Source: Lingula anatina (taxonomy: Eukaryota > Brachiopoda > Lingulata > Lingulida > Lingulidae). Taken from it: a stretch of DNA of 64,000 bases. The stretch is taken from contig NW_019774770.1 of NCBI RefSeq assembly GCF_001039355.2, positions 62,001 to 126,000 on the forward strand. The letters are read 5' to 3'. Below, piece after piece: positions 12,481 to 25,290 of the stretch (the first letter of the stretch is position 1; the number at the start of each line of letters is the position of its first letter). The notes beneath the pieces are model-generated. The model was not told the DNA's origin. It worked only from the letters and a program-made list of their open reading frames with translations, and made no database searches. The translations under genes and the position numbers were made by a program.

Positions 12481-14064
12481 TTATTAAAACTTAATCACTA
12501 TCATTGTTTTGTCTTCAGAATTTAAATATTTAAGAAGAAATAATATTTTCTACAATTTCAAAATATGATCTCGATCACAATACAATGACGCGGAAGCTTT
12601 ACACCAAGAAGTTAATGTTGTCACCGGAAGTATTTTATAAGAAAAAACATTTTCGACAATTTTGATATTGACAAGGAAAACGGCAAAATGACGCGATAGA
12701 TATTTTCAGTATAGTATCAGTTAAAGCAAAAATGTTAGAAAATCGCTTGAAAGCGGAAGTTTCATATCAAGAAGTAGGGTTTTAAGAGAGATGTTATCGA
12801 AATGATAAAGAGCCATTTTGTAGAGAATAATGATATTAATAAATCATTTGACCCATTACGTGGAAAATGACGGAATATTATCTCATCATAGTTAAAGATT
12901 GCAAAAATACCGACAGATGTAGCGTTATTAAGAATGTGTCAGTGTAATTCACAAAAGCAGCTTTTTTTTCAGAGAAAAAGGGTATGAATTCAACTAAAAA
13001 GATATATCACACAAGGTGCAAAGTGAAAAAATAGCTCGAGTGTACTGTTATCGAAAAAGGCCAGCAGCCCAACAAAATCTTCAGGCCTAATAGTAAACTA
13101 GGTTGAGGGATTTTCCCCGGAGACTCAGAAAAATGTTAGTCTCTAAGATGGCGATCATTTTCCCCGAGGGCCCGGAGTAGAAATGTGCGTGTTTGACGAT
13201 TCCCCACACTCTGTTTAGCTTCGGGAATCGCTTTGCAAAAAAACAAAATGACTTAATCGATATGTATAAAACAGCTCACCGTAAACCTTGTACATATAAA
13301 AACTACACTTCAACAATGTGATATGTAAAAAAAAAATCCATAATTTTAAAACGCATGCACATTTTAAGAGAATCTGAATCAAAACCTGATTTCAAAAAAC
13401 GAATTTAACTTTAAATTATCTTGGATCCTTACCGCCTCTCACATTTATAAGGATGCAAATTTCAGTTAAAGCTTCTTGAACGCGACCATCCAATTTATTA
13501 AACAATGAATTACCATGAACGGAAATCTCACTCTTGCGACATACTGGCTTCTGCACATCCTGGTCGCACACGTGTTAGCGCGTGCAATTAAATACCTTCT
13601 GTCGTGCTAAAGACTGGTATTAGGCATTATGTAGATTGGGATCTTTAGAAATATTTGACCCGGAATATATAATGAAGTTTTTTACTGTCGTGAATCATGT
13701 CTGAAGATTGTCTGTGTGAAACCGTTCATTGCTAATGGACAGGGATAAATTCAAAGTATATATTTTCAAGTCTAATATTCATTTTTACCTGACTAAGCGT
13801 GTAGAAATTTACCTCGATGTTGGATGTATAGCAAAATTGGATATGCAACTGCTTTTATGTTTTAATAATGACTTACAATAAAGCCGACATAAATGTTCGT
13901 ATATATTATTCAATTTATCATTAAATTGCCCTGTGCATAAAAAGGAGAAAGAAAAAAAAGAAATGAAAATGCACGTAGATCTTGTTATTTAATGCAACCC
14001 CTATAATTTTTGTTGATTTTTTAAAAGACATCAAATGTTCTCTTCCTCTTTCTCGCAATTTGTA

Positions 14065-14127
<63 letters not shown>

Positions 14128-15530
14128 TTTTCAAATTCCCACTCAAACTCAACATCAAAACACTTGCAAACAGAAATAAATAAACCACGATGCTAAGCGA
14201 CGTTGGCCTCAAGCATAATGCTGCTGGGATGAAGTAAAATATTTACACTGCTTCGTATCATCACTATCATGCCTGCAAGTTACAGTTACTTAGCACAACT
14301 TAATAAGTGGATTGATTAAAAAGGTCAACGCGTCACGACGACACAGTTAATGTTGTGTTTATAAAGTTGAGACAACCATTAAAAACAGATACACAAGCTT
14401 GCCTATGAAAAGGAAAACATTACTTTTCCTTAATAGCAAACATAAAAGATCATAGCTGCATGTTAACGATATACAGGTATCACAAATAAGCCCATTTATA
14501 ATTTAAAAATGAAATGCGGTGCAATTAGGATATATTTTACGAGGCTCAGCAGTGCGGCACTTTTGTTGAAACGGTATTTATAAAGTGAGATATGCCATTC
14601 AGGCCAACGCCTGGAACACGTTTACAGGCTAACTTGCTATCAAAATCTATCAATTAAAAACACACCAGTACTGATAGCAGCTGTACAATTAAAAGTAAAC
14701 ATATCGCTAGGATTATTCACAAATCTAGCTGTATCTCCTTCTATTTGTGAAACTGTATATCTTTGAAAATGTGGTGCAGTTGGCCAGATCCCGATAGCAC
14801 ACTCTTTGAGCGATAGAAGGGTTAGATCAACACTAGCGGGACTCGACACAATCAGGTGGCCCATCTACCACATCTCAGTGAAACAAAATGATATACCGCT
14901 GGCCACACACGTTGTGCGCCGTACGCTCCTAACACATTTGGTCTTCTGCATATTTTCAATCCACTTTCACCTTAATATATAAAATAGTTCAAAAAAATAA
15001 GCCTACGACAAAATGCTGAACAAAATGAAAAAATGCACAGAGAGGTATACCAGCTGCTGGCCTACAAACTCGTGGTAATTCTAGAATTTTCAGCATGAAT
15101 CGACCTAAATCTTTATCAAAATGATCAAAAACAAGAGTTTCTCCGAAAAAAGGATAAGAAGCCTATAATCAAGGAATTTTTATACAGGTCCAGGCTAGAA
15201 AAAATAAGTGCTCAGGTGAGCTATCATGCTGTCATTTTTGCTGTAAAAAATATGAAAGACTGGAAAACATTTTGAGCATCATTCAAAATTCCAAATGATA
15301 GATTTTCACGGTAATGATATCCATTGTCATGTAAAAATTGGGTCTTAACAGTAGGGAAGGACACCCTATGAGTGCAAATAGCAGCGACGCCCATCCATAA
15401 TCGAAAGGAGAGAAATTTAATGCATTAACGAAACATAAGCAAATACACCTGGCTTGCCTGTATCATATTGAACCAGTATTTAAAACTTACTAGGATGTAA
15501 TCTATCTTTATCATAGTTCACTGCTATGCA
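12481..15530. other. Intergenic, no gene seen
   Basis: No recognisable coding sequence. Contains the long CT microsatellite listed separately. Short recurring phrases such as GCGGAAG and GACGCG occur at 12.58-12.77 kb, but I could not define a repeat unit. Confidence 0.5.
14068..14124. repeat. (CT)n microsatellite
   Basis: About 28 CT units in an almost pure run. The Ser/Leu-rich and Arg/Glu open frames that cross it are products of the repeat. Confidence 0.97.
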
Positions 15531-16069
15531 GAAGCGGATTAAGGGGGGTGTCAGGGGCAGGATTATTTGAAGAGGGTCCGGAACGCCTGGCCTCGGATGC
15601 GAAGCCAACCGTCGCCCCCTGGGTGTGGGGTTCGTGGCCTGCTCAAGGGCCCCGAATTTTTTTTGGTGTTTTGGAGAGCTAACAGTGCCCTTTGGTACGG
15701 TTTAGAACTATGATTTAGTTAGTCAAAATTCTAATTGCAAGAGGGGAATATTGGTGTGATATATTTTCCAGAAACCGAAGGGGGTGTCAGGACCCTCCTG
15801 ACCCCCCTTTAAATCCACCACTGAGGGGGGTCCTGACCCCCCCCCCCCCCCTTTGATTTCTGAAAAAATCGATGGTCCCCTCTTGCTTAGAATTTTGACT
15901 GGCTGGTCCATAGTTCTAAACCGTACCAAATAGCACCGTTCATGAATCTAACATTTCTAAAATACCAAAATTTTTCGGGGCCGAACCCCACGCCAAGGGG
16001 AGAGGTGGGGGTCGGGGTCGGTTTCACATCCGCGGATCCCTCTTCAAATAACCCTGGATCTATGCGCCC
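15531..16069. mobile_element. Foldback DNA transposon relic, hAT-like
   Basis: A 540-bp element made of two long imperfect inverted arms (about 15531-15800 and 15820-16069) meeting near GGTCCTGACCCCCC. Both ends are flanked by the same 10 bases, CTGCTATGCA, at 15521-15530 and 16070-16079. The outer arms begin like CAGAAGCGGATTAAGG and CAGGGGCGCATAGATCC, resembling hAT termini of the CAGGGGCGGA type, and hAT elements make 8-bp target duplications, which fits GCTATGCA. It encodes no transposase, so it is non-autonomous. Confidence 0.75.
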
Positions 16070-16385
16070 CTGCTATGCAAATATCAACTCGAGTTCTTGC
16101 AAATGAAAACATACAAAGTAGGAGAATATAAAAATAGTACCCTGTAAGAAACAATCATAAGCAACATATGTAATTGAACACCGAATAAAAACCGACGCAT
16201 AGAAGGTTGAAACGACGACTTACCTTACCGACCTTACCAGTCAGGTACGCCTTTAACAAGATATAACGAAGGCAACCAACATCCCAACATTCATTTGAAA
16301 AGAATCGTATAATTTGAACCATAAAATAAATATTATACACGATACTTCGTTGCACCAGAGCAGTAGTCGGAAGAATATACTAGTA

Positions 16386-16550
16386 TATTTATATACAAGG
16401 TGTGTGCAACTAAAAATAGCACCAAGCTCGCATTGGACGTCGTTTAGTCATGTGACAAAATATGTGCTCTTCATTGGATAATAGTGCCCATGTGACGCAT
16501 TCATTGATCAACATTCTAAAAATAGCAGTTCCACGTTGTGCTATATTTAT
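16386..16550. promoter_or_regulatory. Cluster of MEF2-type and CCAAT motifs
   Basis: Two perfect CTAAAAATAG sites (16410-16419 and 16516-16525), a CTATATTTAT-like site (about 16539-16550), a TTTATATA box (about 16388) and two ATTGG (reverse CCAAT) motifs lie within 165 bp. The combination is the same as in the KLF promoter. No convincing transcript starts here, so an enhancer for KLF or LMBRD2, or the promoter of a non-coding RNA, is possible. Confidence 0.4.
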
Positions 16551-17376
16551 AAGCTTTGTCGATTGTTTCAATATCCGTATTCAAAAGACAATTCCATCTA
16601 CACAGGTCAATTGTAATTTACATCTACAAGATAAAAATCTAACAAGTGGATTAACATGTTTTATTGTGTTCAACTAGAATACATATCGATTAAATACCAC
16701 AATACAGTAAATATATTAAATAAATACCCTTATTAGTCTTTGGTGAAATAATACACATTGTGTGATTATTGAACACTTATAACATTAAATTCAGCAGTTA
16801 CTTAAAAAGCAATATTTGTAAAGAAATAAGTAGAGATTCAATGAAACCATTTTGCTCAAATATAAGGTAAGTATTGTTTCTTGTCTGTTTGATACTTGTC
16901 TTGTGGGCAACAACCATTGACTAGATCTCACTGAGACAAAAGCACTATTTCACATCTCGATACTCCACACTGGAATTCTAAACAAAATGACACAACCACA
17001 TGAAAAAGATTAAAACTTAACAATATGGATTTCCCGCTGTACAACAAAATATTATAGAATTCCATAAATTATGACTGGAATGTGAAAATAAGAAGCCTTG
17101 CAAATATTAGATTCAAAACCACCCCAAACGTCATTTTGGACCACTAATATCCATCATATGATTCATTACGTCTCACTGATTAACATCAATATATACAGCA
17201 CAGAAGAATAACCTTATAACTGGTAACTTCTTAAAAATAATTATACAAGCACATTCCTTCTTTTACTATACTTTCAGTACAATGCTTCCTAACTACACTG
17301 GTGCATTTAAATAAATAATCAATTACACATAAATTTCAGCTTTGATATCAATACAATTCTATATCATTTGATATCA
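16551..17376. other. Intergenic, no gene seen
   Basis: AT-rich sequence between the motif cluster and the 3' end of LMBRD2. The 71-codon frame at 16462-16677 has no recognisable similarity. Confidence 0.5.
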
Positions 17377-17382
17377 TTTATT
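17377..17382 (-). terminator. LMBRD2 polyadenylation signal
   Basis: TTTATT on the + strand reads AATAAA on the gene strand, about 190 bp after the LMBRD2 stop codon. Confidence 0.5.
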
Positions 17383-17571
17383 GCACATTTCTAATCCATC
17401 TTATCTTAACATCTATGAAATATAACTAAACAATAATGTCTTCAACTGTACACAGATATTCTCCTTTTTTCTCTAGTGTGGGAAACAATGGAAAGATTTA
17501 AAGAGTACATATCCCATTTTCTGTGCACCAACTGGCTAAATATATCATAAATTGTATATTCGTCATTAGGA

Positions 17572-20500
17572 TTATACATCATCAAATATTCCCTTAGGTG
17601 GTTTACCACTAACTGGTCTGTTAATAGAGAACTTACTTCCAACCCCACCCACGGCCTGGTACCCCCCTCCCCCTGCACCCCGAGACCCCCAAGGTCCCCT
17701 GGCCCCTCCCCCACTATTTGTGCTGGGAGTGAAATCCTCAAAGTCATGCTCGTCTCCCGTGTAGTCCACTGGCTCAATCTCTCGCAGAAGCCCAGTCCTG
17801 TCATTCTCCTCTGAATTTTGTGACACAAAAGATTTACCTGAAACAGATAACAAAAACTATTTACAAACATCCCATAAGTATTATATCAAATTTTCATGTG
17901 AAAAATATTGAAACCTATATGATATAGTTTGGTTTGCTTTAAGAGAAGTTTAAGAGAAGTTTAAAAAAACATTGAGCTGATTATTTTTACATTCACACCG
18001 AGTTCACTGAAGGTACTGTATATTGCATGCTGCTTAAGTTTCATATGAGCCTTTCATGCTTTTACGCCTAATTCAAATACTTTATGCTCTGTCTAAATTC
18101 ACAGGGTATCAATTACTTCGTTTCATGTCACCCCATACTCAACATGATTATTCACATTTATGAAACCTGTTAATTTTTATTCAGGATATGTTTGGAAACC
18201 CCTTGTTTTGTTTAAAACAAAGGATAAATGTACAAGTATTTTTAAATCATGTCATTTTATTTTGAATACCCATCAGGTATTTAAGTAAATCAAATTATTT
18301 TTCACTTAACATACTTCACAAATCATTTATATGCACTGAAAGTGCCACAATCAAGTTAAAACATTACCTATATCACTGGAAACACTTTTGATAACTTTGC
18401 TCTTAGCTGAAAGCATACAAATGGGTATACAGAACTGATCATAGATCTATTTTCTCTATATTACAGGATCTGTGTGGAGTAAATAGCTGTTAGCAGGGAA
18501 GCAGGTGGGCAGAGAGGCAGGTTGTTCATTCAGTGATTAGTAATAAAGTGAACCAGGAATGTAACATATTTTCAATTGTTTTGTAAATTCACTATTCTTC
18601 TAAGGAGACAATGCAGAAGGTTGAACCCGTTTCCTGTCTAGTAACATTTCTGCTGCAAAAGGAGTGCTATGTGCACAGTTATTAGAGGGTTAGTTGAGTC
18701 AATTACAGATTTGTCCTAATACCTATATCTAACCTAAAATCTGTCATACAATTATGTCCTCAAAGCCATTGCAATGGGCATTTGTACAGCCCCCATATTT
18801 TTGTCAAACTGATAACTTTTACATCTTTTAAAATTGATGTCTGCTCCATGACCAGATTTGAATAGCTATCATGTAAAACAGACTGCAGATCTACCGAGAA
18901 GTGGCAGAGTCAGTTGTAAGTTAAAGCAATTTAAGCATTTTTGTTAAGCTCACATGCTGCATGCTAAATGAAAAGTTAGAATGGAGAAAAAAGTCAGAAT
19001 GGTACTGCAAAGAATTCTATTGACCTAGATATTAAGACATTAAGATGAAGTAAATACAAAATTTAAGGGCACAGAAATCACATGCATGCAAAGAACAAAT
19101 GGAAGAAGAATAAACTTTTAAAATTATAATAAAAACCATATCTTTTATTTCAAAACAATTGCACAAAAATTCAGCTTTAACAACACTGAAGAGATAACCT
19201 TAGAAATAATACATATTTACAAATGTACAGGAGAAAGTGAATACAAAGTGTCATTTCATTGCTCACAGCTACCAACATTGAATTTAAGAACCATCATGCA
19301 ACAGTCTGGCATGTTAATCTGTATAATTTTGGTCTATTCAAACTGTGCCAACAATGGTCTGTACTGTATACCTTGTTCTCTGTTGCTGAACCTGGCTGCA
19401 GTGTCCGATTCACTAGCACTCTGGTCATCACCATAGCGCTCATTCCACTGGCGACGCCGGGTCTCCCCTGCTAATCTTCTTTCTATTTTCCTTCTCTCTG
19501 GAATACGGAGAAATCCTTATATCAATGTAGAAATAATTTTGAACATATGCTTATTCCATCATCTAAATACTATTGGGTAGGTAGAACATTAAATTAATCT
19601 CTCTCAAATAAAAAAAATATATATATATATTTAGAGTAGCAATGATTATAAAATAGGCTTCTGTACCTGTAGGCCTAGAGTTTTATATTTCTGTAATGTA
19701 ATCATATTAATGAATATTAATGAATAAACATAAACTGCTACTTTTCATGACTTATTCATGAAAATTTTACATCACTCCGGCTTCCTTAAAATCATGCAGG
19801 AATTTTCGACCCCAGCTCTCAAAAACTATCGCCAACCTCTTTTCACAATCTCCCTCCCCTCGTCAACAAAGTCTTGCGTCATGTCATCATCACCAACAAA
19901 CTGCTGGAAGCCCAGGAAGTGGAGACATCTGGTGCCAAGATTGAAATATGTGGCAAAACACAGCAGGACGATGGCAATGGGGAAGTATATATTGAAACCA
20001 TCTGCTATGAAAGAGATCACATCCATGTGACCCATGATCTAAAGAGAGTCATGAGAAACATTTAGTAGTCTATGTTTTCATATACTCAAAATGTCAGCTG
20101 TTGGAAGCAGACAGAATTTAATGTCAATATGGAATTATCAGGCACTATGACCACTAAATAATCTTTAATTATCAGCATCCTTTCTAAAAAGTACCTACAA
20201 ATACCAAATAAAAATGGTTTTATTTAAATTCCTTAATTGTACCTGTGTGTAAGATGTTTCCAAATTATCTTCATCTGCAGTGACATGGCTGTCTAAATGA
20301 ATCAACCCCAAAAAGTTGAGACACAGTGGAGGAGTCAGACGACAGAGCAGGCTATGGGGGAAAAAAATTAAAAAGACACTGGTAATGAAAATTCAAACTA
20401 AATTTTCAGATCTGTCAAAAATTTTTCTTTTACTCTGATGATTTTCAACGTGATATAAATTTCAAAAAGTCAAAATCAAAAATCTTTAATCACTTACATG

Positions 20501-21474
20501 CCAGCAAAGAGCAGGCTGTTGGCATCAGTCTGGTGGTGGGAAGCAATGTAGTAGTAGTTGAACACACGGATCTTGAACACTGTGTAGTAAGCACACAGAC
20601 TGAGATATGCTATGGTCACAAATGATGCAAGCTGAAACAAAAGAAAAAAAATAATGTATCAATGTCTGAGAACTTTTCAGTGTGACCGTACAAAAAGCAA
20701 CTTTGCAAGCTTTACTATACTGTGCAAGACCCCATTTATCTTAAGACAAGCAAATGTTAGAATTCAGGATATTTAGTTAAACGTCAAACTTACCACAGTG
20801 AACTCAAATGAACTCAAAGAAAGAATGCATACATGTGTCACATCTTTTGAAATCAAAATAAATATCAAAGAATACCCCAGGAAAAATATCTGTCAGTCAA
20901 TAAAGCATCCATATGGAAAAGACACCAATTATTTTTATCATAAATTACAAGATATGTCAGACTTCATACTTACCTCAATATACAGATAGTTATAATTCTC
21001 CTTGGCAAGATTGATAAATATAGCAAACAACGACAGAACAGGTTTCTTGTTGAAAAATGTGACCTCAGACCATACAACCATCATGGAGAAAATGGCCAAA
21101 ATAACAGACACAATCTTCAGCACCCATGACTGGAACAAACACTTCCAGTACCACTCTGAAAAGTAAAAATTATATGATTAAATCATAACAATATATAATA
21201 TGGAATAACAGTTACAGACAGTGCCTAGAACAGCTATAGTTGGATTATTCTCTGCTTATCATGTGACACTGGTTCAAAAAATAGACAAAGCATTACATGA
21301 CACATTTCCACATCATAATAATACATGCACAATATTGCAGGTTCCAAAATTCTAAAATCCATTACATTATTAAACAACATGTGTTCAATATTCATAATCA
21401 GTAATTGTTCCCTTTATATCAGCTGCAGGTAGCATAAATCAATTATGCAGCCAAGTTTAATAGTGTCTGTGCAA

Positions 21475-21521
<47 letters not shown>

Positions 21522-24191
21522 TAATAAAATCTAACAAGTCATACCAGCACAGGAAATATCTGACAATGCTCACCTACACTTGGACTGTGGCAAAGTTTAA
21601 AAAAGCCTTGATATTTCCCATAGGATCTCTTGAATCTTCTGTCTGGGCTCTTTAAATTAGACTCTATGTCTTCCAAGTCATATGCCTTTTGCACCAGCAT
21701 GTCCCACTGGCAGTGAGTCCTGTGGTAGTTCTGAGAGGCCTGAAATAGGATAACAAGCTAGCTGTAACGACAAGAGAGAAATATGTCCACTGGTCTGGTT
21801 CTCAAGCACCATGAAACAATAAAAAAGATTTCTGAATTTTGGGGGAAAATATGTTTACCACAGTCTATGAAGGTAAAATAGGAAAGCATATTACTATAGG
21901 ATAAGGCAAGTTTTGAATACCTTGAAGAAAGTTTTCCGAGCCAATCAATTTCTTGCATATGAACTGGTAACTGTAAGGTTTATTCCATGAATAACTTCAT
22001 AATTACAAATATGCATGGCTCTTGAGAGAAATGTTGCTTAATACGTACTGCAATGACTTTCTTGTGCAACTTAACCAAGTATTTTTCAGACGGAAGATCT
22101 CTGGGCTCCTCATAATCCTGAAAGTCGTCCATGGCACCTCGCTTCACAGATTTCTGGAATTCTTCAGGACACTGGAAAACACATAGAGATACGTAAGGCT
22201 CTCTATTCACCTAATCCATTCTACCCTCCTCCCTCACCCCCACTTCCAAATTTAAAAAAAATCTATCACAGATCTATCACTCATAAAAATTATATACCAT
22301 GCATAGTACTTCTTACCTTTTCTATCACAGTGTCCACATGCTTCCTCAATGGATTGTTATATCTCAGAACCTCTGAGGCTTTCCTGATATCCTTGAAAAT
22401 AAGAATAAAGGCTTTAGTAAGTCTATTTATCATGCAAACATAACACAAAAGGCAAGCCAATTTTCAGTGACATCATTATAGTTGTTCAACAAAGCAAACA
22501 CCAAAATGAGCCCCAGTTCAAAGCAACCCCTACCTCCAGTACATCCTCCAGGTTCTCCTCAGACTCTGTCCTCTCTGTGCTCAGCTTGGCCAGCTTGAAA
22601 TAGGTGGTAGTCAGCTGGTGCCCTCTGGTGGAATTATACCACACTGTCCTGGGTACCTCCACCAGCCCATAGCCTAGCAGGAACACCAACAGAAACAACC
22701 CCCAAGTATTGCTGGCTGTGATGCCTATAACTTTTAACTTGTCCCTGATAAAAAATAGTATTATTTGTATTATTATAAAAGTGATTTTAAATGAAAAGCA
22801 AAAATATTAAAACAGAATTGTAAACTAAGGCTGCGTTCACATGAAAAATCTATTTTCTAAAAATCTAAAAATCTATTTGCTGTATCTTGTGATCACGGAC
22901 TGTACCCTGAATACCCCGCGGCATAATTACTGGCAGCGACAAGAATTAATTACAGCTTTGGAAGTAACTGGCTCGCACTGCCCGTAATTACGCCGTGGGG
23001 TATTCAGGGCACAGACCGTGATCACAAGATACCGCAAATAGATTTTTAGATTTTTAGAAAATAGATTTTTCGTGTGAACACAGCCTAAGATATGGTGTTT
23101 ATTTATTTACTCGTTATCACATTTCCATTATACTGTATTACCCAACATATCATGTCCACCTTTATTAAGGTTTCTTTCAGATACTAGCATACTTATTCAA
23201 ACTTCATATTAAGTTTCACATAAGATTGCTACTTAAATTCACAGACTTATTCTGTGCAATATACATTGTACATATCCAGATTTCATTTCATGACCTGCTG
23301 ACTGGCATACTGACTACGTAATGACAATAGCTGGACCAAATACCCTTCAGAACATTTTATGGGAAAAACAGTGTCTCCTTGGAGTACATACCCACTGAAA
23401 TGAATATCTGGCCTTGCTGCCACATAGATCAGACATATTCCAAAAATAAGGAGGTAGCTTCCATAGTAGATAGCATTCTCAATGAGGGCAGACTTGATCT
23501 TTCCTGCTGCAGTGAAATCTCCAGCATTGGCATACGACTGCATCAAAGGAAGAATCAACCTGATAAGGAAAATGGATAAAAATTAAACAAAATTTCATAA
23601 TATTTATCTGTACTACACACAAGCCACTCTGTGTTATAAATACAGCTATAAAATTTTAAAACATCAAATGCATCCTGTTTTTCAGCATTCTTTCATGATC
23701 CTGTTTATTTTTTTTCTTTATGTTAACCAATGGTTGACAAGGAATCAAAATGTGTGATGATGTGCATATATATCTGTAACATTCAAATCTGCTTTCTAAA
23801 TGAGAATTACCCACCATACACAGTGACAATAAACAATACACCTAGTACAACTCGATACATACCATGTCAATACTTGTGATGTCCAGTACACAACATGCCA
23901 CAGAGAAGGCAGGACATAGGCTGGTACAAATGACCAGGGGACCTCGCATGAACTGGCTGTAGTGCCCAGACCCTCTGCCTCCCTCCTGGCTCTAAATACT
24001 GGGGTTGCTGTTGTAGTAGAGCTACCATTGCTGACCACTGTCACATTGTCCAAAGGAACCGTGGTTGATTCATTCTGTGGGACAAGGGTCGTTGGGGGTT
24101 CATTCACATGTAAGCACTGTCTATAGAATGTCTGTAGAATAGAAACAAAAATACTTTGCTCCACAACATGTTGTTGTCAATGAAAAAAAAA

Positions 24192-24251
<60 letters not shown>

Positions 24252-24591
24252 TAAATAAATAAATAAATAACCTTATGCATTGCTGGTGTGACAGTTTTTA
24301 TCTTATGAAAGCAGTTTTGTAACATGCTTTAGACAAAGTGGAGACGCAGAGATCCTTTACCCTTGTCTATATTAATAAATTTTAACAGGTGGAGAATATT
24401 ATCTGTTCCTAACTTACCGAAGATACATCCAAAGGCAACATAAAAATAATCATGAAAGAGAAATACCATGACACAAATGTTGCTATGGTGACCAGTATAT
24501 GTTGCTTTCTCCAGTTACCATAGTGATGCAGAAGGAAAGCTGATAACACACAGACTAGGCCTATGTCCACAATCAGTGGCCCTATGCTCAT
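17572..24591 (-). CDS. LMBRD2: LMBR1 domain-containing protein 2
   Basis: Polytopic membrane protein of the LMBR1/LMBD family; the vertebrate protein has been linked to regulation of G-protein-coupled receptor signalling. Coding exons in transcript order: 24418-24591, 23863-24131, 23392-23559, 22534-22744, 22317-22391, 22049-22171, 21574-21739, 20974-21155, 20498-20631, 20243-20351, 19837-20038, 19372-19497, 17572-17837. They join in frame to about 734 residues, against roughly 695 in human. The N-terminus ([19 protein letters not shown]) and the basic [10 protein letters not shown] segment near residue 600 match the family closely. A loop after the second membrane segment has NES, NVT and NGS glycosylation sequons. 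Further hydrophobic segments lie in exons 2-4, 8, 9 and 11. The tail is Gly-rich. The exon 11 donor is weak (GTTGGC) but is required by frame. A probable acceptor near 24629 implies a 5' UTR exon, perhaps ending at the donor near 25112. Confidence 0.95.
21475..21527. repeat. (AAT)n microsatellite in an LMBRD2 intron
   Basis: An almost pure AAT run in the intron between coding exons 7 and 8. Confidence 0.95.
22828..23086. mobile_element. MITE-like foldback element in an LMBRD2 intron
   Basis: A 259-bp near-complete palindrome. The outer ends are AGGCTGCGTTCACATG and its near complement (ATTTTTCGTGTGAACACAGCCT), and the arms stay complementary through repeated AAAATCTA units, a TGATCACGG block and a GAATACCCCGCGG block. 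A short non-palindromic centre lies at about 22935-22970. There is no coding capacity. Termini starting AGGCTG.GTTCACA are typical of non-autonomous DNA transposons, but I cannot assign the superfamily because the target duplication is ambiguous (CTAAG or TAAG). Confidence 0.85.
24192..24250. repeat. (ATT)n microsatellite in an LMBRD2 intron
   Basis: Long ATT run followed by a short AAAT run in the first coding intron. Confidence 0.95.
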
Positions 24592-25111
24592 GTTGAGAAC
24601 TCCACACCAGTTCAGTTGAACTTATCTGGAAAATTTTAGGGATAAAATATAGTAAAATGAATGCAAAAGACATATTCTTTAATCTCATTCACAATTGAAT
24701 TTGGCAGCTCACATATTGTCCTAAGTATTAACTTATTTAAATGCTATCAAAACATCCACGTCGTCCATGGCATTACCAGCTGGAAGATGAAAATCTACAA
24801 TCTTAAGGAAACCTTAACCGGTTTCACGGCCCTAGACATGTATATACAATAAAGGTAAAACGTGTACAAAAAGCGAAATAACCAAATCCATATGTGAATA
24901 GATGTCTGAATAAGTTGCAATGTTCTCTTATCCCAAACTTATTGATAAATACTGTCTTTGTTTAGATGTCAATGTCACACCAGTCTTATAGGAAAACATC
25001 AGAAGTGAAGTCTTTTTTCGGCAGTTGCATTCACTACCTACATAAACAAGCGAAATTTATGTATAGTTTGCATATAAGGATAATTTCTTTTATATTAAAA
25101 ATCGTCTTACC

Positions 25112-25290
25112 TAATTAACATACAGACGCGCCAGCGTCACAAACCTTTGCCATGAATCATAATGCCGTTAACTATGTCAAAATTATAGATTTTTCACTTT
25201 TTCGCTTAGCAGTAGAGCGGAAGTGCCACGCGTTCGCATGCGCAATATACTTCCTTTGATAGTACGCGCAAAGCAGATGCGCAAACAAAC
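25112..25290. promoter_or_regulatory. Probable shared promoter of LMBRD2 and RPC9
   Basis: Lies between the divergent LMBRD2 (-) and RPC9 (+) genes. It has an ETS-type GCGGAAGTG (25217-25225), an NRF1-like GCATGCGC (25236-25243), a second GATGCGC motif (about 25276-25282) and locally high GC and CpG content in AT-rich surroundings, but no TATA box. This is the usual make-up of a housekeeping bidirectional promoter. A minus-strand donor at about 25112 could end an untranslated LMBRD2 first exon. An E-box (GTCACGTG, 25371-25378) lies just outside. Confidence 0.55.
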
